From Rhodococcoides corynebacterioides (GTDB lineage Bacteria; Actinomycetota; Actinomycetes; Mycobacteriales; Mycobacteriaceae), in assembly GCF_019834675.1 (NCBI RefSeq), contig NZ_JABUBU010000019.1:1-61416 (forward strand): DNA of 61,416 nucleotides. Direction: 5' to 3'. Below the pieces are notes generated by a model that was not told the origin of the DNA, searched no databases, and was given only the letters and a program-made list of their open reading frames with translations. Made by a program: the position numbers and the translations under genes. Shown here one piece after another: positions 46,872 to 55,122 of the stretch (positions are counted from its first letter, which is position 1; each line of letters starts with the position of its first letter).

Positions 46872-48197
46872 ATGGTGGTGGTCGGTGGTCCCGGCACGGT
46901 GTCGAAGAAGCAGATCGCGGCATGGGGACTGTGGGACTGGGGCGGCTCGGCGTTCCAGGCCGTCGTGCTCACGTTCGTGTTCTCGGTGTACCTCACCGAC
47001 GCGGTGGGCGACGATCTGCCGGGCAGCGTCTCGGCGAGTTCCTGGTACGGCTGGTCGCTGGGCCTGGCGGGTTTGCTGATCGCCGTCTGCGCGCCGGTCT
47101 CGGGCCAGCGCAGCGATGCGCGGGGACGACGCAAGCGCTCCCTCTTCCTGCTGAGCATCGCCACGGTCGGCGCGATGGCCGGCATGGTCTTCGTGAAGGA
47201 CGACTACCACTACCTGTGGCTCGGACTGGTACTGCTCGCGGGAGCATCGGTGCTGTTCGAACTGGCCCAGGTGCCGTACACCGCGATGCTGCGGCAGGTC
47301 TCGACGCCCGACACCCTGGGCCGGGTGTCCGGATTCGGCTGGGCCATGGGCTACTTCGGCGGCATCGTGCTCCTGCTGGTGTCCTATTTCGGCTTCATCG
47401 CCGGGGACGGGGACACCCGCGGGTTCTTCGACGTCCCCACCGAGGACGGCCTCAACATCCGCGTGGTCGCCCTGCTCGCGGCCGTGTGGTTCCTCGTGTT
47501 CTCCCTGCCGGTCCTCGTCGCGGTTCCCGAGCTGCCGCGCACCGACGCCGTCACCGCGCGAGCCGGCTACGTCGAGTCCTACCGGGTGCTGCTGCGGGAC
47601 GTGCGCGATCTGTGGCGGACCGACCGCCGCACGGTGTGGTTCCTCGCCGCCAGCGCCCTCTTCCGCGACGGCCTCGCGGGGGTGTTCACGTTCGGGGCGG
47701 TCCTCGCCGTCACCGTCTACGGCATCTCCTCGGCCGACGTGCTGCTGTTCGGCGTCGCGGCCAACGTCGTCGCCGCGCTCCGCGCGCTCGTCGCGGGACG
47801 GGTCGACGACGCCGTCGGACCCAAGCGCGTCATCGTCGTCTCGCTGGCCGCCATGATCGCCACCGGCGTCGTCCTGCTGGTGGTGTCCGGTCCGGTGATG
47901 TTCTGGATCTTCGGGCTGATCCTGTGCCTGTTCGTCGGCCCGGCGCAGTCGTCGTCACGCACGTTCCTCACCCGCATCGTGCCGCCCGGTCGGGAGGGAC
48001 AGATGTTCGGGCTCTACGCGACCACCGGCCGCGCGGTGTCCTTCCTCGCCCCGAGCCTCTTCGGGTTCTTCGTGTACGTGTTCGGCACCGACCGCGCGGG
48101 CATCGTCGGCCTGCTCGTGGTGCTCGCCGCCGGGTTGGCGGCGCTGGTTCCCGTCGCCGCGCCGCGGGGTGATCTGGCGCGGGAACCGGCGGCCTGA
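46872..48197 (+). CDS. MFS transporter, Atg22/UMF1-like
   Basis: The 441-residue protein has 12 transmembrane helices and the UMF1/Atg22-like start KKQIAAWGLWDWGGSAFQAVVLTFVFSVYLT, loop motif APVSGQRSDARGRRKRSLFL, and SRTFLTRIVPPGREGQMFGLYAT. Its homologue Rv2508c lies beside Rv2509 (cmrA) in M. tuberculosis, so the cluster is conserved although fadH is inserted here. Substrate unknown; the family is suspected to export amino acids. Confidence 0.85.
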   Translation: MVVVGGPGTVSKKQIAAWGLWDWGGSAFQAVVLTFVFSVYLTDAVGDDLPGSVSASSWYGWSLGLAGLLIAVCAPVSGQRSDARGRRKRSLFLLSIATVGAMAGMVFVKDDYHYLWLGLVLLAGASVLFELAQVPYTAMLRQVSTPDTLGRVSGFGWAMGYFGGIVLLLVSYFGFIAGDGDTRGFFDVPTEDGLNIRVVALLAAVWFLVFSLPVLVAVPELPRTDAVTARAGYVESYRVLLRDVRDLWRTDRRTVWFLAASALFRDGLAGVFTFGAVLAVTVYGISSADVLLFGVAANVVAALRALVAGRVDDAVGPKRVIVVSLAAMIATGVVLLVVSGPVMFWIFGLILCLFVGPAQSSSRTFLTRIVPPGREGQMFGLYATTGRAVSFLAPSLFGFFVYVFGTDRAGIVGLLVVLAAGLAALVPVAAPRGDLAREPAA

Positions 48198-48220
48198 CCC
48201 GGCGAGGTCGGCGAGTTCGG

Positions 48221-48260
48221 GGGGTTCAGCGGGCTCAGGGGGCTCAGGGGTTCAGCGGGC
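48221..48260. repeat. Short direct repeat in the convergent gap
   Basis: GGGGTTCAGCGGGC occurs at 48221-48234 and again at 48247-48260 (26-base period), with GGGCTCAGG duplicated in between. It spans the 3' end of the epoxide-hydrolase-like gene and may be slippage. Confidence 0.6.
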
Positions 48261-49061
48261 GAGGATCTCGTCCGCGAGCCGATCGGGATCGTCCTCCGGC
48301 ACCCAGTGGCTCACCCCGAGTTCGACGAACTCGTACGGCCCCTCGACGTGCTGCGCGCAGCGCTCCGCGGCGGCCCGGCCGATCGCCGAATCGTCGTTGC
48401 CCCACACGAACGTGGTGGGCACGGTGACCGGCCCGAGGTCGCCGAACTCGCGGGTCATGGCGCGGTACCAGTTCAAGGCGCCGGTGAGCGCGGCGCTTTC
48501 GCCGACGACGGGCAGATGGCGCTCGACGATCGTCGGATCCGCCGCGCCGGAGAACATGGCGATCAGGCGGCGGGCGTCGTCGGCCAACAGCACGTCCTCG
48601 GCCTTGTCCGGTTGCCGGAACAGCTGCATGTACTCGCTGCGCTGCTTCTGATCGTCGTCGTTGCGCAGCGCCCAGCCGAACGCGCCGGGGTGGGGGACGG
48701 AGACCGCGGTGAGCGACCGCACCCGCTCGGGATGCCACACGGCGACGTGCCAGGCGACGATCGCGCCCCAGTCGTGCCCCACCAGGTCGACGGCGTCGAG
48801 GCCCAGTGACTCGATCATGCCCACGGCATCCGCCACGAGATGCTCGATGCGGTAGGCCTCGATGCCCTCGGGTCGAGCGCCGGGGGAGTAGCCACGCTGG
48901 TCCGGAGCGACGACGTACCGGCCGGCGTCGGCCAGGCGCACCGCGACCTCGTCCCAGCTCGCCCCGGTCTCGGGAAAGCCGTGCAGCAGAAGCGCCGGGC
49001 GGTGCGCCCGATCACCGTGCTCACGTGCGTCGAACACCAGGTCGCCCACGGGGATACGCAT
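48252..49061 (-). CDS. Epoxide-hydrolase-like alpha/beta-hydrolase
   Basis: The 269-residue enzyme has HGFPETGASW (oxyanion hole), PDQRGYSPGARP, the nucleophile elbow GHDWGA with Asp as nucleophile (typical of soluble epoxide hydrolases and haloalkane dehalogenases) and the catalytic His in GVSHWVPEDDP. The Asp nucleophile and RGYSPGA text favour epoxide hydrolase. ATG 49061 is chosen; GTG 49070 would add three residues. It follows a TetR gene by about 10 bases and is probably co-transcribed with it. Confidence 0.8.
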   Translation of the reverse strand: MRIPVGDLVFDAREHGDRAHRPALLLHGFPETGASWDEVAVRLADAGRYVVAPDQRGYSPGARPEGIEAYRIEHLVADAVGMIESLGLDAVDLVGHDWGAIVAWHVAVWHPERVRSLTAVSVPHPGAFGWALRNDDDQKQRSEYMQLFRQPDKAEDVLLADDARRLIAMFSGAADPTIVERHLPVVGESAALTGALNWYRAMTREFGDLGPVTVPTTFVWGNDDSAIGRAAAERCAQHVEGPYEFVELGVSHWVPEDDPDRLADEILAR

Positions 49062-49071
49062 GGGCCCCACG

Positions 49072-49740
49072 CTAGCGCCGCGCGGCGGGGCCTCGCTCGC
49101 CGACCGCGGTGCGCGGCTGCCACTGCCCCATGCCGAGCATCACCACGCGCAGTTGGGCCAGGGCGCGCTCGACGACGTCCCGCTCGGCCGCACTGCCCGG
49201 CCGCACGTCGAGCAGGTCGACGACGGCGGCGAGCATGGTGTTGACGATGAGGTTGGCCACCATGTCGAGATCGTCCGCGGGCCACTCCTGCAGTGCCGGA
49301 ATGCGTTCGAGGTCCTGCACCAGCTCGTGCACGATCAGCCGCAGCTCGGTGGCGATGGCGCGACGGACCTCGGGGACGCCGCCGTTGCGCTCGCGGAGAA
49401 GGAAGCGGAACTGCACGTCGTGCGCGCGGACCTCACCCACGAGCAGGCCCAGCGACTCGCGTGCGTTCTCGGCCGACGGGTGACGACGCGCCTCGCGCAA
49501 CGTCCGGCGCAGCAGGCGCATGCTGTCCTCGACGACGGCGACGCCCAGGTCCTCCATCGAGGCGAAATGGCGGTAGAACGCCGTCGGGACGATGCCCGCG
49601 GCGCGGGTCACCTCCCGCAGGCTCACGCTGGCGAAGCTGCGGTCCTCGATGGTCGCGAGCGTGCCGTCGACCAGCGCACGACGGGTGCGCTCCTTGCGCT
49701 CGGCCCGGCTGGCCGTCGCGGTACCGGATCGGTCGGACAT
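49072..49740 (-). CDS. TetR-family regulator, DesT-like position
   Basis: The 222-residue protein starts with a TetR helix-turn-helix (KERTRRALVDGTLATIEDRS, then LREVTRAAGIVPTAFYRHFA). The I-V-P-T-A-F-Y-R-H-F recognition helix is the form found in DesT and related fatty-acid regulators. It is divergent from a reductase-desaturase operon, the same arrangement as desT with desCB in Pseudomonas, where DesT reads the acyl-CoA pool. A 20-bp dyad in the gap is a candidate operator. Confidence 0.8.
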   Translation of the reverse strand: MSDRSGTATASRAERKERTRRALVDGTLATIEDRSFASVSLREVTRAAGIVPTAFYRHFASMEDLGVAVVEDSMRLLRRTLREARRHPSAENARESLGLLVGEVRAHDVQFRFLLRERNGGVPEVRRAIATELRLIVHELVQDLERIPALQEWPADDLDMVANLIVNTMLAAVVDLLDVRPGSAAERDVVERALAQLRVVMLGMGQWQPRTAVGERGPAARR

Positions 49741-49879
49741 GGGCTCACCCTAGCCCACCTGCGTGTATGCGTGTGCACTTCGCCGCGGCGGGTGGTGTCC
49801 GGATCACCCCAGTTGAGCGGACGTGTCGGTCGTCACATTGGGCTTGAATGCCCCTGGTCCGGGCTGTCACACTCGATTC

Positions 49880-49899
49880 CAGTGAACGGATGTGCACTG
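49880..49899. promoter_or_regulatory. Candidate TetR/DesT operator
   Basis: CAGTGAACGGATGTGCACTG is an imperfect dyad (CAGTG-x-AC-xxxx-GT-x-CACTG, 7 of 10 positions symmetric) 52 bases before the reductase start and 140 bases before the divergent TetR start. Half-sites containing GTGAAC recall TetR operators of fatty-acid regulators. Confidence 0.4.
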
Positions 49900-49950
49900 T
49901 TGTCGGGTGCGGATCCGACGTCGAATCCCACCGACATCGAAGGAGGCTCG

Positions 49951-51063
49951 ATGAGCATCGCCGAACCTGCCGCACGCCGCCGTCCGTCCCTGCTGTCCAA
50001 GCTGCGCCCGCGTCTGCTCGAGACGCTGACGACGCCGCACGCCGTCGACCGCTATCTCGAACTCGTGGACCCCATGGTCACCGTCGACGAGATGCGCGCC
50101 GAGGTGGTCGCCGTCCGTCGGCAGACCGCGGACACCGTCACGCTGACCCTGCGCCCCACCTGGCAGTGGAAGGGCCACACCGCCGGTCACTTCGTGCAGA
50201 TCGGCGTCGTGGTGAACGGCATCCGCCACACCCGCTGCTACTCGCCCGTGGGCGCGGCCGGCGTCGACGGCACCATCGAGCTGACCGTCAAGAAGCAGAA
50301 GGACGGCATCGTCTCCACCTACTTGGTCGACGCGGCCGAGCCCGGACTGGTGGTGAGCCTCGCGCCCGCCACCGGCACGTTCGAGCTCCCGTCGCCTCGG
50401 CCGAGCCACGTCCTGCTGATCAGTGGCGGGAGCGGCATCACCCCGGTGATGTCGATGCTGCGCACACTGGTGCACGAGGGGTACACCGGACGCGTCGCGT
50501 TCCTGCACTACGCGTTCACCGAGAAGGACGTCTGCTACCGCGCCGAACTCGACCGCATCGCGGCCGAGAACGACAACGTCGACGTCGTGTACGCGTACAC
50601 CGATCAGCAGGACGGTGGTCAACTCCACGGCTTCTTCGACGCCGGGCACCTGGCCACCGCGGCGCCCTGGTACGAGTCCGCGCAGACCTTCCTGTGCGGG
50701 CCGCCCGGACTCATGAACGGTGTCACCGCCGTGTACGACGAGCTCGGGCTCGCCGACGCCCTCCACAAGGAGGAGTTCGTCACCGCCACCCCCGTCGCCG
50801 ACGGCGACGCCACCGGCACCGTGACCTTCTCGGCCTCGGGCACCACGTCGGAGAACGACGGCGCCACCCTGCTCGAGCAGGCCGAGAACGCCGGTCTCAC
50901 ACCGGAATACGGCTGCCGGATGGGCATCTGCTTCACGTGCACCTCGGTCAAGAAGTCCGGGTGCACTCGCAACGTCAAGACCGGCGAGACGAGTTCGGAT
51001 CCCGACACCGAGATCCAGCTGTGCGTCTCCGTTCCCGTGGGCGACGTCGACATCGACGTCTGA
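49951..51063 (+). CDS. Ferredoxin-NAD(P)H reductase for acyl desaturase (Rv3230c-like)
   Basis: The 370-residue protein has an FAD domain (IRHTRCYSPVG, R-x-Y-S), an NAD(P)H domain (LLISGGSGITPVMSML, FLCGPPGLM) and a C-terminal plant-type 2Fe-2S ferredoxin with Cys322, Cys327, Cys330 and Cys358. AGGAGG lies 6 bases before ATG 49951. It feeds electrons to the membrane desaturase encoded 28 bases downstream, matching the Rv3230c/DesA3 (Rv3229c) pair that makes oleate in mycobacteria. Confidence 0.92.
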   Translation: MSIAEPAARRRPSLLSKLRPRLLETLTTPHAVDRYLELVDPMVTVDEMRAEVVAVRRQTADTVTLTLRPTWQWKGHTAGHFVQIGVVVNGIRHTRCYSPVGAAGVDGTIELTVKKQKDGIVSTYLVDAAEPGLVVSLAPATGTFELPSPRPSHVLLISGGSGITPVMSMLRTLVHEGYTGRVAFLHYAFTEKDVCYRAELDRIAAENDNVDVVYAYTDQQDGGQLHGFFDAGHLATAAPWYESAQTFLCGPPGLMNGVTAVYDELGLADALHKEEFVTATPVADGDATGTVTFSASGTTSENDGATLLEQAENAGLTPEYGCRMGICFTCTSVKKSGCTRNVKTGETSSDPDTEIQLCVSVPVGDVDIDV

Positions 51064-51090
51064 CCACAACCACCACCAGCAGGAGGCATC

Positions 51091-52293
51091 ATGTTCGGAC
51101 TGTCCTTGTCCTTCCTCCCGTTCCTCGGCTCGGGTTCCAAGCCGGAGCCGGCGTCCAGTGCCCTCGATCGGCCCGGCACCGACGGCCCCGTCGTCCTGTC
51201 GTACGAAGCCGTCGAGGAACTCGGCCGCAAGCTCGACGACCTGCGTGCGCGCACCGTCGCCGATCTCGGCCAGGAGGATCGCGACTACATCTACAAGATC
51301 ATCAAGGCGCAGCGGGGATTCGAAGTCGCCGGGCGCGGCCTGATGTACCTCGGCTTCTTCCCGCCGGCGTGGATCGCGGCCGTCGGCGCCCTGTCGATGT
51401 CGAAGATCCTCGACAACATGGAGATCGGCCACAACGTCATGCACGGCCAGTACGACTGGATGCGTGAGCCGGGTCTGAACTCCAAGAAGTTCGAGTGGGA
51501 CACCGCGTGCCCCGCCGACCAGTGGCGGCACTCGCACAACTACATGCACCACACGTACACCAACATCCTGGACATGGACCGGGACATCGGGTACGGCATC
51601 CTCCGCATGGACAAGGACCAGAAGTGGAACCCGTACTACCTGGGCAACCCGGTGTACGCGTTCCTGCTGATGATGCTGTTCGAGTGGGGCGTCATGCTGC
51701 ACGATCTCGAGGCCGAGAACGTGGTGCAGGGCAAGCGCAAGTGGAGCGACGTCAAGCCGCTCGTGCAGGGCTGGTGGCGCAAGGCCGGCCGCCAGGTGCT
51801 CAAGGACTACATCGTCTTCCCGGCGCTGACCGGGCCGCTGTTCGTCCCGACGCTCGTCGGCAACGCGACCGCCAACATCGTGCGCAACGTGTGGGCCTAC
51901 TCGATCATCTTCTGCGGCCACTTCCCGACCGGTGTGCAGACGTTCACCGCCGAGGAGACCGCACAGGAGACCCGCGGCCAGTGGTACGTCCGGCAGATGC
52001 TCGGCTCGGCCAACATCGAGGGCGGCCCGCTGTTCCATATCCTGTCCGGCAACCTCTCGCACCAGATCGAGCACCACCTGTTCCCCGATCTGCCCGCGCA
52101 CCGGTACCCGCAGATCGCCCCCGAGGTTCGGGCGCTGTGCGAGGAGTACGGCCTGCCGTACAACACCGGCGGCTTCTTCCACCAGATCGGTACTGTGTGG
52201 GGCAAGATCTTCAAGCTCGCGCTGCCGAACCGGTTCACCGGTCCGGACACCGTCACCGGTGTGATCATCGAGCGCGAGAAGGCCGCAGCCTGA
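51091..52293 (+). CDS. desA3: Acyl desaturase, DesA3-like membrane di-iron enzyme
   Basis: The 400-residue enzyme has the three His boxes of membrane fatty-acid desaturases: HNVMH (from residue 114), HSHNYMHH (from 147) and HQIEHH (from 324), with two hydrophobic regions around them (about 88-108 and 183-215 and 250-290). It introduces a delta-9 double bond into stearoyl-CoA. CAGGAGG precedes ATG. The middle gene of a three-gene operon. Confidence 0.92.
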   Translation: MFGLSLSFLPFLGSGSKPEPASSALDRPGTDGPVVLSYEAVEELGRKLDDLRARTVADLGQEDRDYIYKIIKAQRGFEVAGRGLMYLGFFPPAWIAAVGALSMSKILDNMEIGHNVMHGQYDWMREPGLNSKKFEWDTACPADQWRHSHNYMHHTYTNILDMDRDIGYGILRMDKDQKWNPYYLGNPVYAFLLMMLFEWGVMLHDLEAENVVQGKRKWSDVKPLVQGWWRKAGRQVLKDYIVFPALTGPLFVPTLVGNATANIVRNVWAYSIIFCGHFPTGVQTFTAEETAQETRGQWYVRQMLGSANIEGGPLFHILSGNLSHQIEHHLFPDLPAHRYPQIAPEVRALCEEYGLPYNTGGFFHQIGTVWGKIFKLALPNRFTGPDTVTGVIIEREKAAA

Positions 52294-52304
52294 GGAGGAC
52301 CTTC

Positions 52305-52541
52305 GTGGTCGGCAAGTTCGAACGCAACAAGGACACCGTGCAGGAGATGACCGAGTCCGCCGCCATGCACGTGGGCCGGATCGCCGTCATCATCGCGACG
52401 GCCGTCCGCGACGTCACCCGAGAGATCGGTGACCTCGTCACCGACGGCATCGAGATGCGCGAAGCATCCCGCCGCGCCCAGCGTGACAACCGATCCTTCG
52501 AGGTGATCGACGGAGAGTTCGAGCAGGTCGCGGAGAAGTAA
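52305..52541 (+). CDS. Small conserved protein downstream of desaturase
   Basis: The 78-residue protein is helical and charged with a moderately hydrophobic central stretch (VGRIAVIIATAVRDVTREIG, about 22-41) and an acidic end FEVIDGEFEQVAEK. GGAGG lies 7 bases before GTG 52305, only 11 bases after the desaturase stop. It likely assists or regulates the desaturase complex; no family name is known to me. Confidence 0.7.
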   Translation: MVGKFERNKDTVQEMTESAAMHVGRIAVIIATAVRDVTREIGDLVTDGIEMREASRRAQRDNRSFEVIDGEFEQVAEK

Positions 52542-52552
52542 CCCGATCGACG

Positions 52553-52581
52553 ACGCCCCACCCCCGCTCGGGGTGGGGCGT
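52553..52581 (+). terminator. Terminator of the desaturase operon
   Basis: A 12-bp stem ACGCCCCACCCC / GGGGTGGGGCGT around a 5-base loop, 12 bases after the last stop, followed by TCGTCGTG. It ends the three-gene operon. Confidence 0.85.
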
Positions 52582-52658
52582 TCGTCGTGTGTGGGGTGGG
52601 GTCGTGGAGTCTGGACCCCGGATTCCGGGGCCTGACTTCCACTATCCGGCCGAGCCGG

Positions 52659-53123
52659 TCAGGAGCAGTCCCCGGGTTCGCCCAGCTTCACGACAGAGAG
52701 GACGGCTTCGCCCTCGTCAACCAGCGATCCGGGCTCGGGTGATTGCGCGACCACCGACCAATTCCTGTCCAGGACCTGATTTCGGCCCTGCCCCGTCGCG
52801 TCCCGACTGCGCGAATAGAACACTCCCGCGGCCTGAATGGTGTCCTGCGCGTCCTGGAGATTCAAGCAAACGACCGCCGGCATGACCACGGGTGTGGCTG
52901 CCGTGGACGTTGCTGGAGGATCAGCGTCGGACGTCGGCTGAAGAGACTCACTCGGCTGAGGCGGTGGTGCCGCCGAGGTCTGTGCATCCACGGTCACGGT
53001 TACCGTTTCGGTTTCGGTGCGCACCTCGGTCGGTTCCGTCGACCCACCACCGCATCCGCCGACGAGGACGGCAACACAGCCCAGGGCCCCGCCGAGGCGT
53101 AACGCGGGTCGAGAAGTGCTCAC
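52659..53123 (-). CDS. PASTA-domain lipoprotein
   Basis: The 154-residue protein has a lipoprotein signal ending LVGGC (Cys about 22), a Thr/Ser/Pro-rich linker with repeated T-E-T-x-T-V-T-V, and one PASTA domain (VVCLNLQDAQDTIQAAGVFY, then NWSVVAQSPEPGSLVDEGEA). PASTA units bind muropeptides or beta-lactams and usually occur in PknB kinases and penicillin-binding proteins; a free exported copy is less common. GTG 53123 overlaps the stop of the thermonuclease gene (GTGA), so the two are co-translated. Confidence 0.8.
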   Translation of the reverse strand: MSTSRPALRLGGALGCVAVLVGGCGGGSTEPTEVRTETETVTVTVDAQTSAAPPPQPSESLQPTSDADPPATSTAATPVVMPAVVCLNLQDAQDTIQAAGVFYSRSRDATGQGRNQVLDRNWSVVAQSPEPGSLVDEGEAVLSVVKLGEPGDCS

Positions 53124-53785
53124 TCGCAACCCACTCCGTCGTTGTCGCGGTCGAGACCCGCCCGGTATCCGGGCTGCCCACGCAGCACGGGCGCAGCATT
53201 CCGAGCGCGTGCGTCGTCGCAATTCTCGTAGTAGACGCCGCTCTGTGGGGGCGCGGCCTGCGGGCGGGGCTGCGGCTGCGGCTGCGGAGCAGGTGCAGGA
53301 GCGCCGCAGCGGGCTCCCCACAGGCCGAGGTTCGCCACGCGCGCGTTGTCCTCGGCAGAACGAATTTCTCCTGACCTCGACACTGGCGTCGCCGCGCGCG
53401 CCGCGCCGACTCGGGCAGCTTCCACATTGTGGTTCCAGCCGTCCACACGGACGACGTAGGCGGGAAGCTCGCCGCTCCCGTCGACGGGTCCGGTCGTCGG
53501 GTCCACGATCACGGCCACAAACTGTTTGTCCAGCGCGGCGACCGCGAAGTCGCGGGCGGGCCCACCCCAGCATTCATCGAGCTCGGGCGCATCCGCGCCG
53601 GCGAGTCGAACGGTGATCGGGCCTCGGGTCGCATCGACGACTCGAACGGTGTCGCCATCGACGACTTCGGTCACGAATGCCGACGGCAGAGTCGGCGCGG
53701 GATCCGCACTGGCGAGCCCGGCGCCGACCAAGGGGAGAGTTGCGGTCGCACAAGCAATGCCGGCGATTCGGAGGACACGATTCAT
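53120..53785 (-). CDS. Secreted thermonuclease-like protein with Excalibur domain
   Basis: The 221-residue protein has a signal peptide (cleavage near GLASADP), a staphylococcal-nuclease-like domain (VTEVVDGDTVRVVD, ITVRLAGADAPELDE, with the D-x-D-T and R-x-x-x-D/E-x-P-E elements) and, after a Pro/Gln-rich linker, a C-terminal Excalibur calcium motif DRDNDGVGCE with paired Cys (NCDDAR and GC). It probably degrades extracellular nucleic acid or is a calcium-binding relative; the second catalytic Arg is replaced in the WNHNVEAARVGAA region, so activity needs testing. ATG 53785 has a weak ribosome-binding site. Confidence 0.8.
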   Translation of the reverse strand: MNRVLRIAGIACATATLPLVGAGLASADPAPTLPSAFVTEVVDGDTVRVVDATRGPITVRLAGADAPELDECWGGPARDFAVAALDKQFVAVIVDPTTGPVDGSGELPAYVVRVDGWNHNVEAARVGAARAATPVSRSGEIRSAEDNARVANLGLWGARCGAPAPAPQPQPQPRPQAAPPQSGVYYENCDDARARNAAPVLRGQPGYRAGLDRDNDGVGCE

Positions 53786-53893
53786 GCGCGTGCTTTCGTT
53801 CGGAGGAGCACATGGACGCGCGAAGTAAAGCAGACCGAACCGTTCGAAGGTTTCGTTTACGCGATTCTCTCCGACGCTGGTCACAATGGTCGC

Positions 53894-55090
53894 GTGCGAA
53901 TCACCGACACCCAGCGCCGCGCCCGCTTGATCTCCCGGCATGCAGTGGGGACGGGGGAGTCGCTCACGCCCGACGCGGTGACCGCCCGAGTCCTGGCGCT
54001 CCACGCCACCGATCCCGCGAGCGTGTCGTTGCAGGTGATCGCCCGGTCGCGCACCGCCACGCTCGCCGACATCGCGGCCGCCATGTACGACGCCCGCACG
54101 CTGGTCCGCGTTCTCGCCATGCGCCGGACATTGTTCGTCGTCGAGAAGCCGTTCATGCCCGTCGTGCAGGCGGGGGCGAGTGCCGGGGTGGCGCGCACGC
54201 TGCGCACGCGACTGCTCAAGGAATTGTCGACCAAGCCGACCGACCCCGTGATCGACGATGCCGAGGCCTGGCTCGCCGGGGTGGAAGCGGACGTCGACGC
54301 GGCGTTGCGCACGGCCGGGACGGCCACCGGTGCCGAATTGTCCACGGCCGTACCGGCATTGCGCACCGCCTTCCTGCCGACGACGGACAAGAAGTACGAC
54401 GTGCGTCGCAACGTCACGTCCCCGCTGCTCGCCCTGCTGTCCGCCGAGGGGCGCATGGTGCGGGTGCAGCCGCGGGGGTCGTGGTCGTCCCGACACCACA
54501 CGTGGGCGCCAGTCGACTACTGGTGGCCGGACGGACTGCCCGTGATCGACGAGGCCGAGGCGCGGGTCGAGTTGGCGCGGCGGTGGCTCGAGGTGTTCGG
54601 CCCCGCGACCGTCGACGACCTGCAGTGGTGGACCGGGTGGTCGAAGGGCCATACGCAGAAAGCCGTGACGGCCCTCGACGTGCGCGAGGTCGAGCTGGAC
54701 TCGGGACCGGGAATCATGCTGTCCGACACCGAGATCGAGAACGCCGCCGGAGGTGCGGCGCTCCTGCCCGCCCTGGACCCCACGCCGATGGGGTGGAAGG
54801 ACCGGCGCTGGTTCCTGCCCGACGCGCATCGCCCGGCGCTGTTCGACACCTTCGGCAACGTGGGTCCCACCGTGTGGTGGAACGGCCGCGTCGTCGGCGG
54901 GTGGGCGGTGCGGCCGGGGGAGGGCGTAGTCACGCGCCTGATCGAGGAGGTTCCCGCGCGAGCGGTCGCGGGGATCGAGCGCGAGGCCGTCCGCATCAGC
55001 GCCGTACTCGACGGAACGCCCGTGACGCCGTCGTTCCCGACGCCGCTGGAGAAGGACCTGCGGACCGGCCCGGCGACTTCGGTGCAGTAG
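53894..55090 (+). CDS. Winged-helix DNA-binding protein (HTH_42, AlkZ-like)
   Basis: The 398-residue protein has several winged-helix units typical of the HTH_42/AlkZ-YcaQ family: ARVLALHATDPASVSLQVIA at the start (A-x-Q/L-A-T-D-P), YDARTLVRVLAMRRTLFVV, and W-x-P-x-D-Y-W-W in the middle. AlkZ and YcaQ are DNA glycosylases acting on interstrand crosslinks; the catalytic Q-x-D/Q-x-Q motif of that branch is not recognised here, so the role may differ. GTG 53894 is the first start inside coding bias. Confidence 0.7.
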   Translation: MRITDTQRRARLISRHAVGTGESLTPDAVTARVLALHATDPASVSLQVIARSRTATLADIAAAMYDARTLVRVLAMRRTLFVVEKPFMPVVQAGASAGVARTLRTRLLKELSTKPTDPVIDDAEAWLAGVEADVDAALRTAGTATGAELSTAVPALRTAFLPTTDKKYDVRRNVTSPLLALLSAEGRMVRVQPRGSWSSRHHTWAPVDYWWPDGLPVIDEAEARVELARRWLEVFGPATVDDLQWWTGWSKGHTQKAVTALDVREVELDSGPGIMLSDTEIENAAGGAALLPALDPTPMGWKDRRWFLPDAHRPALFDTFGNVGPTVWWNGRVVGGWAVRPGEGVVTRLIEEVPARAVAGIEREAVRISAVLDGTPVTPSFPTPLEKDLRTGPATSVQ

Positions 55091-55122
55091 TCCACCCCCA
55101 CGGTGGATTTCTGCACCGACAG

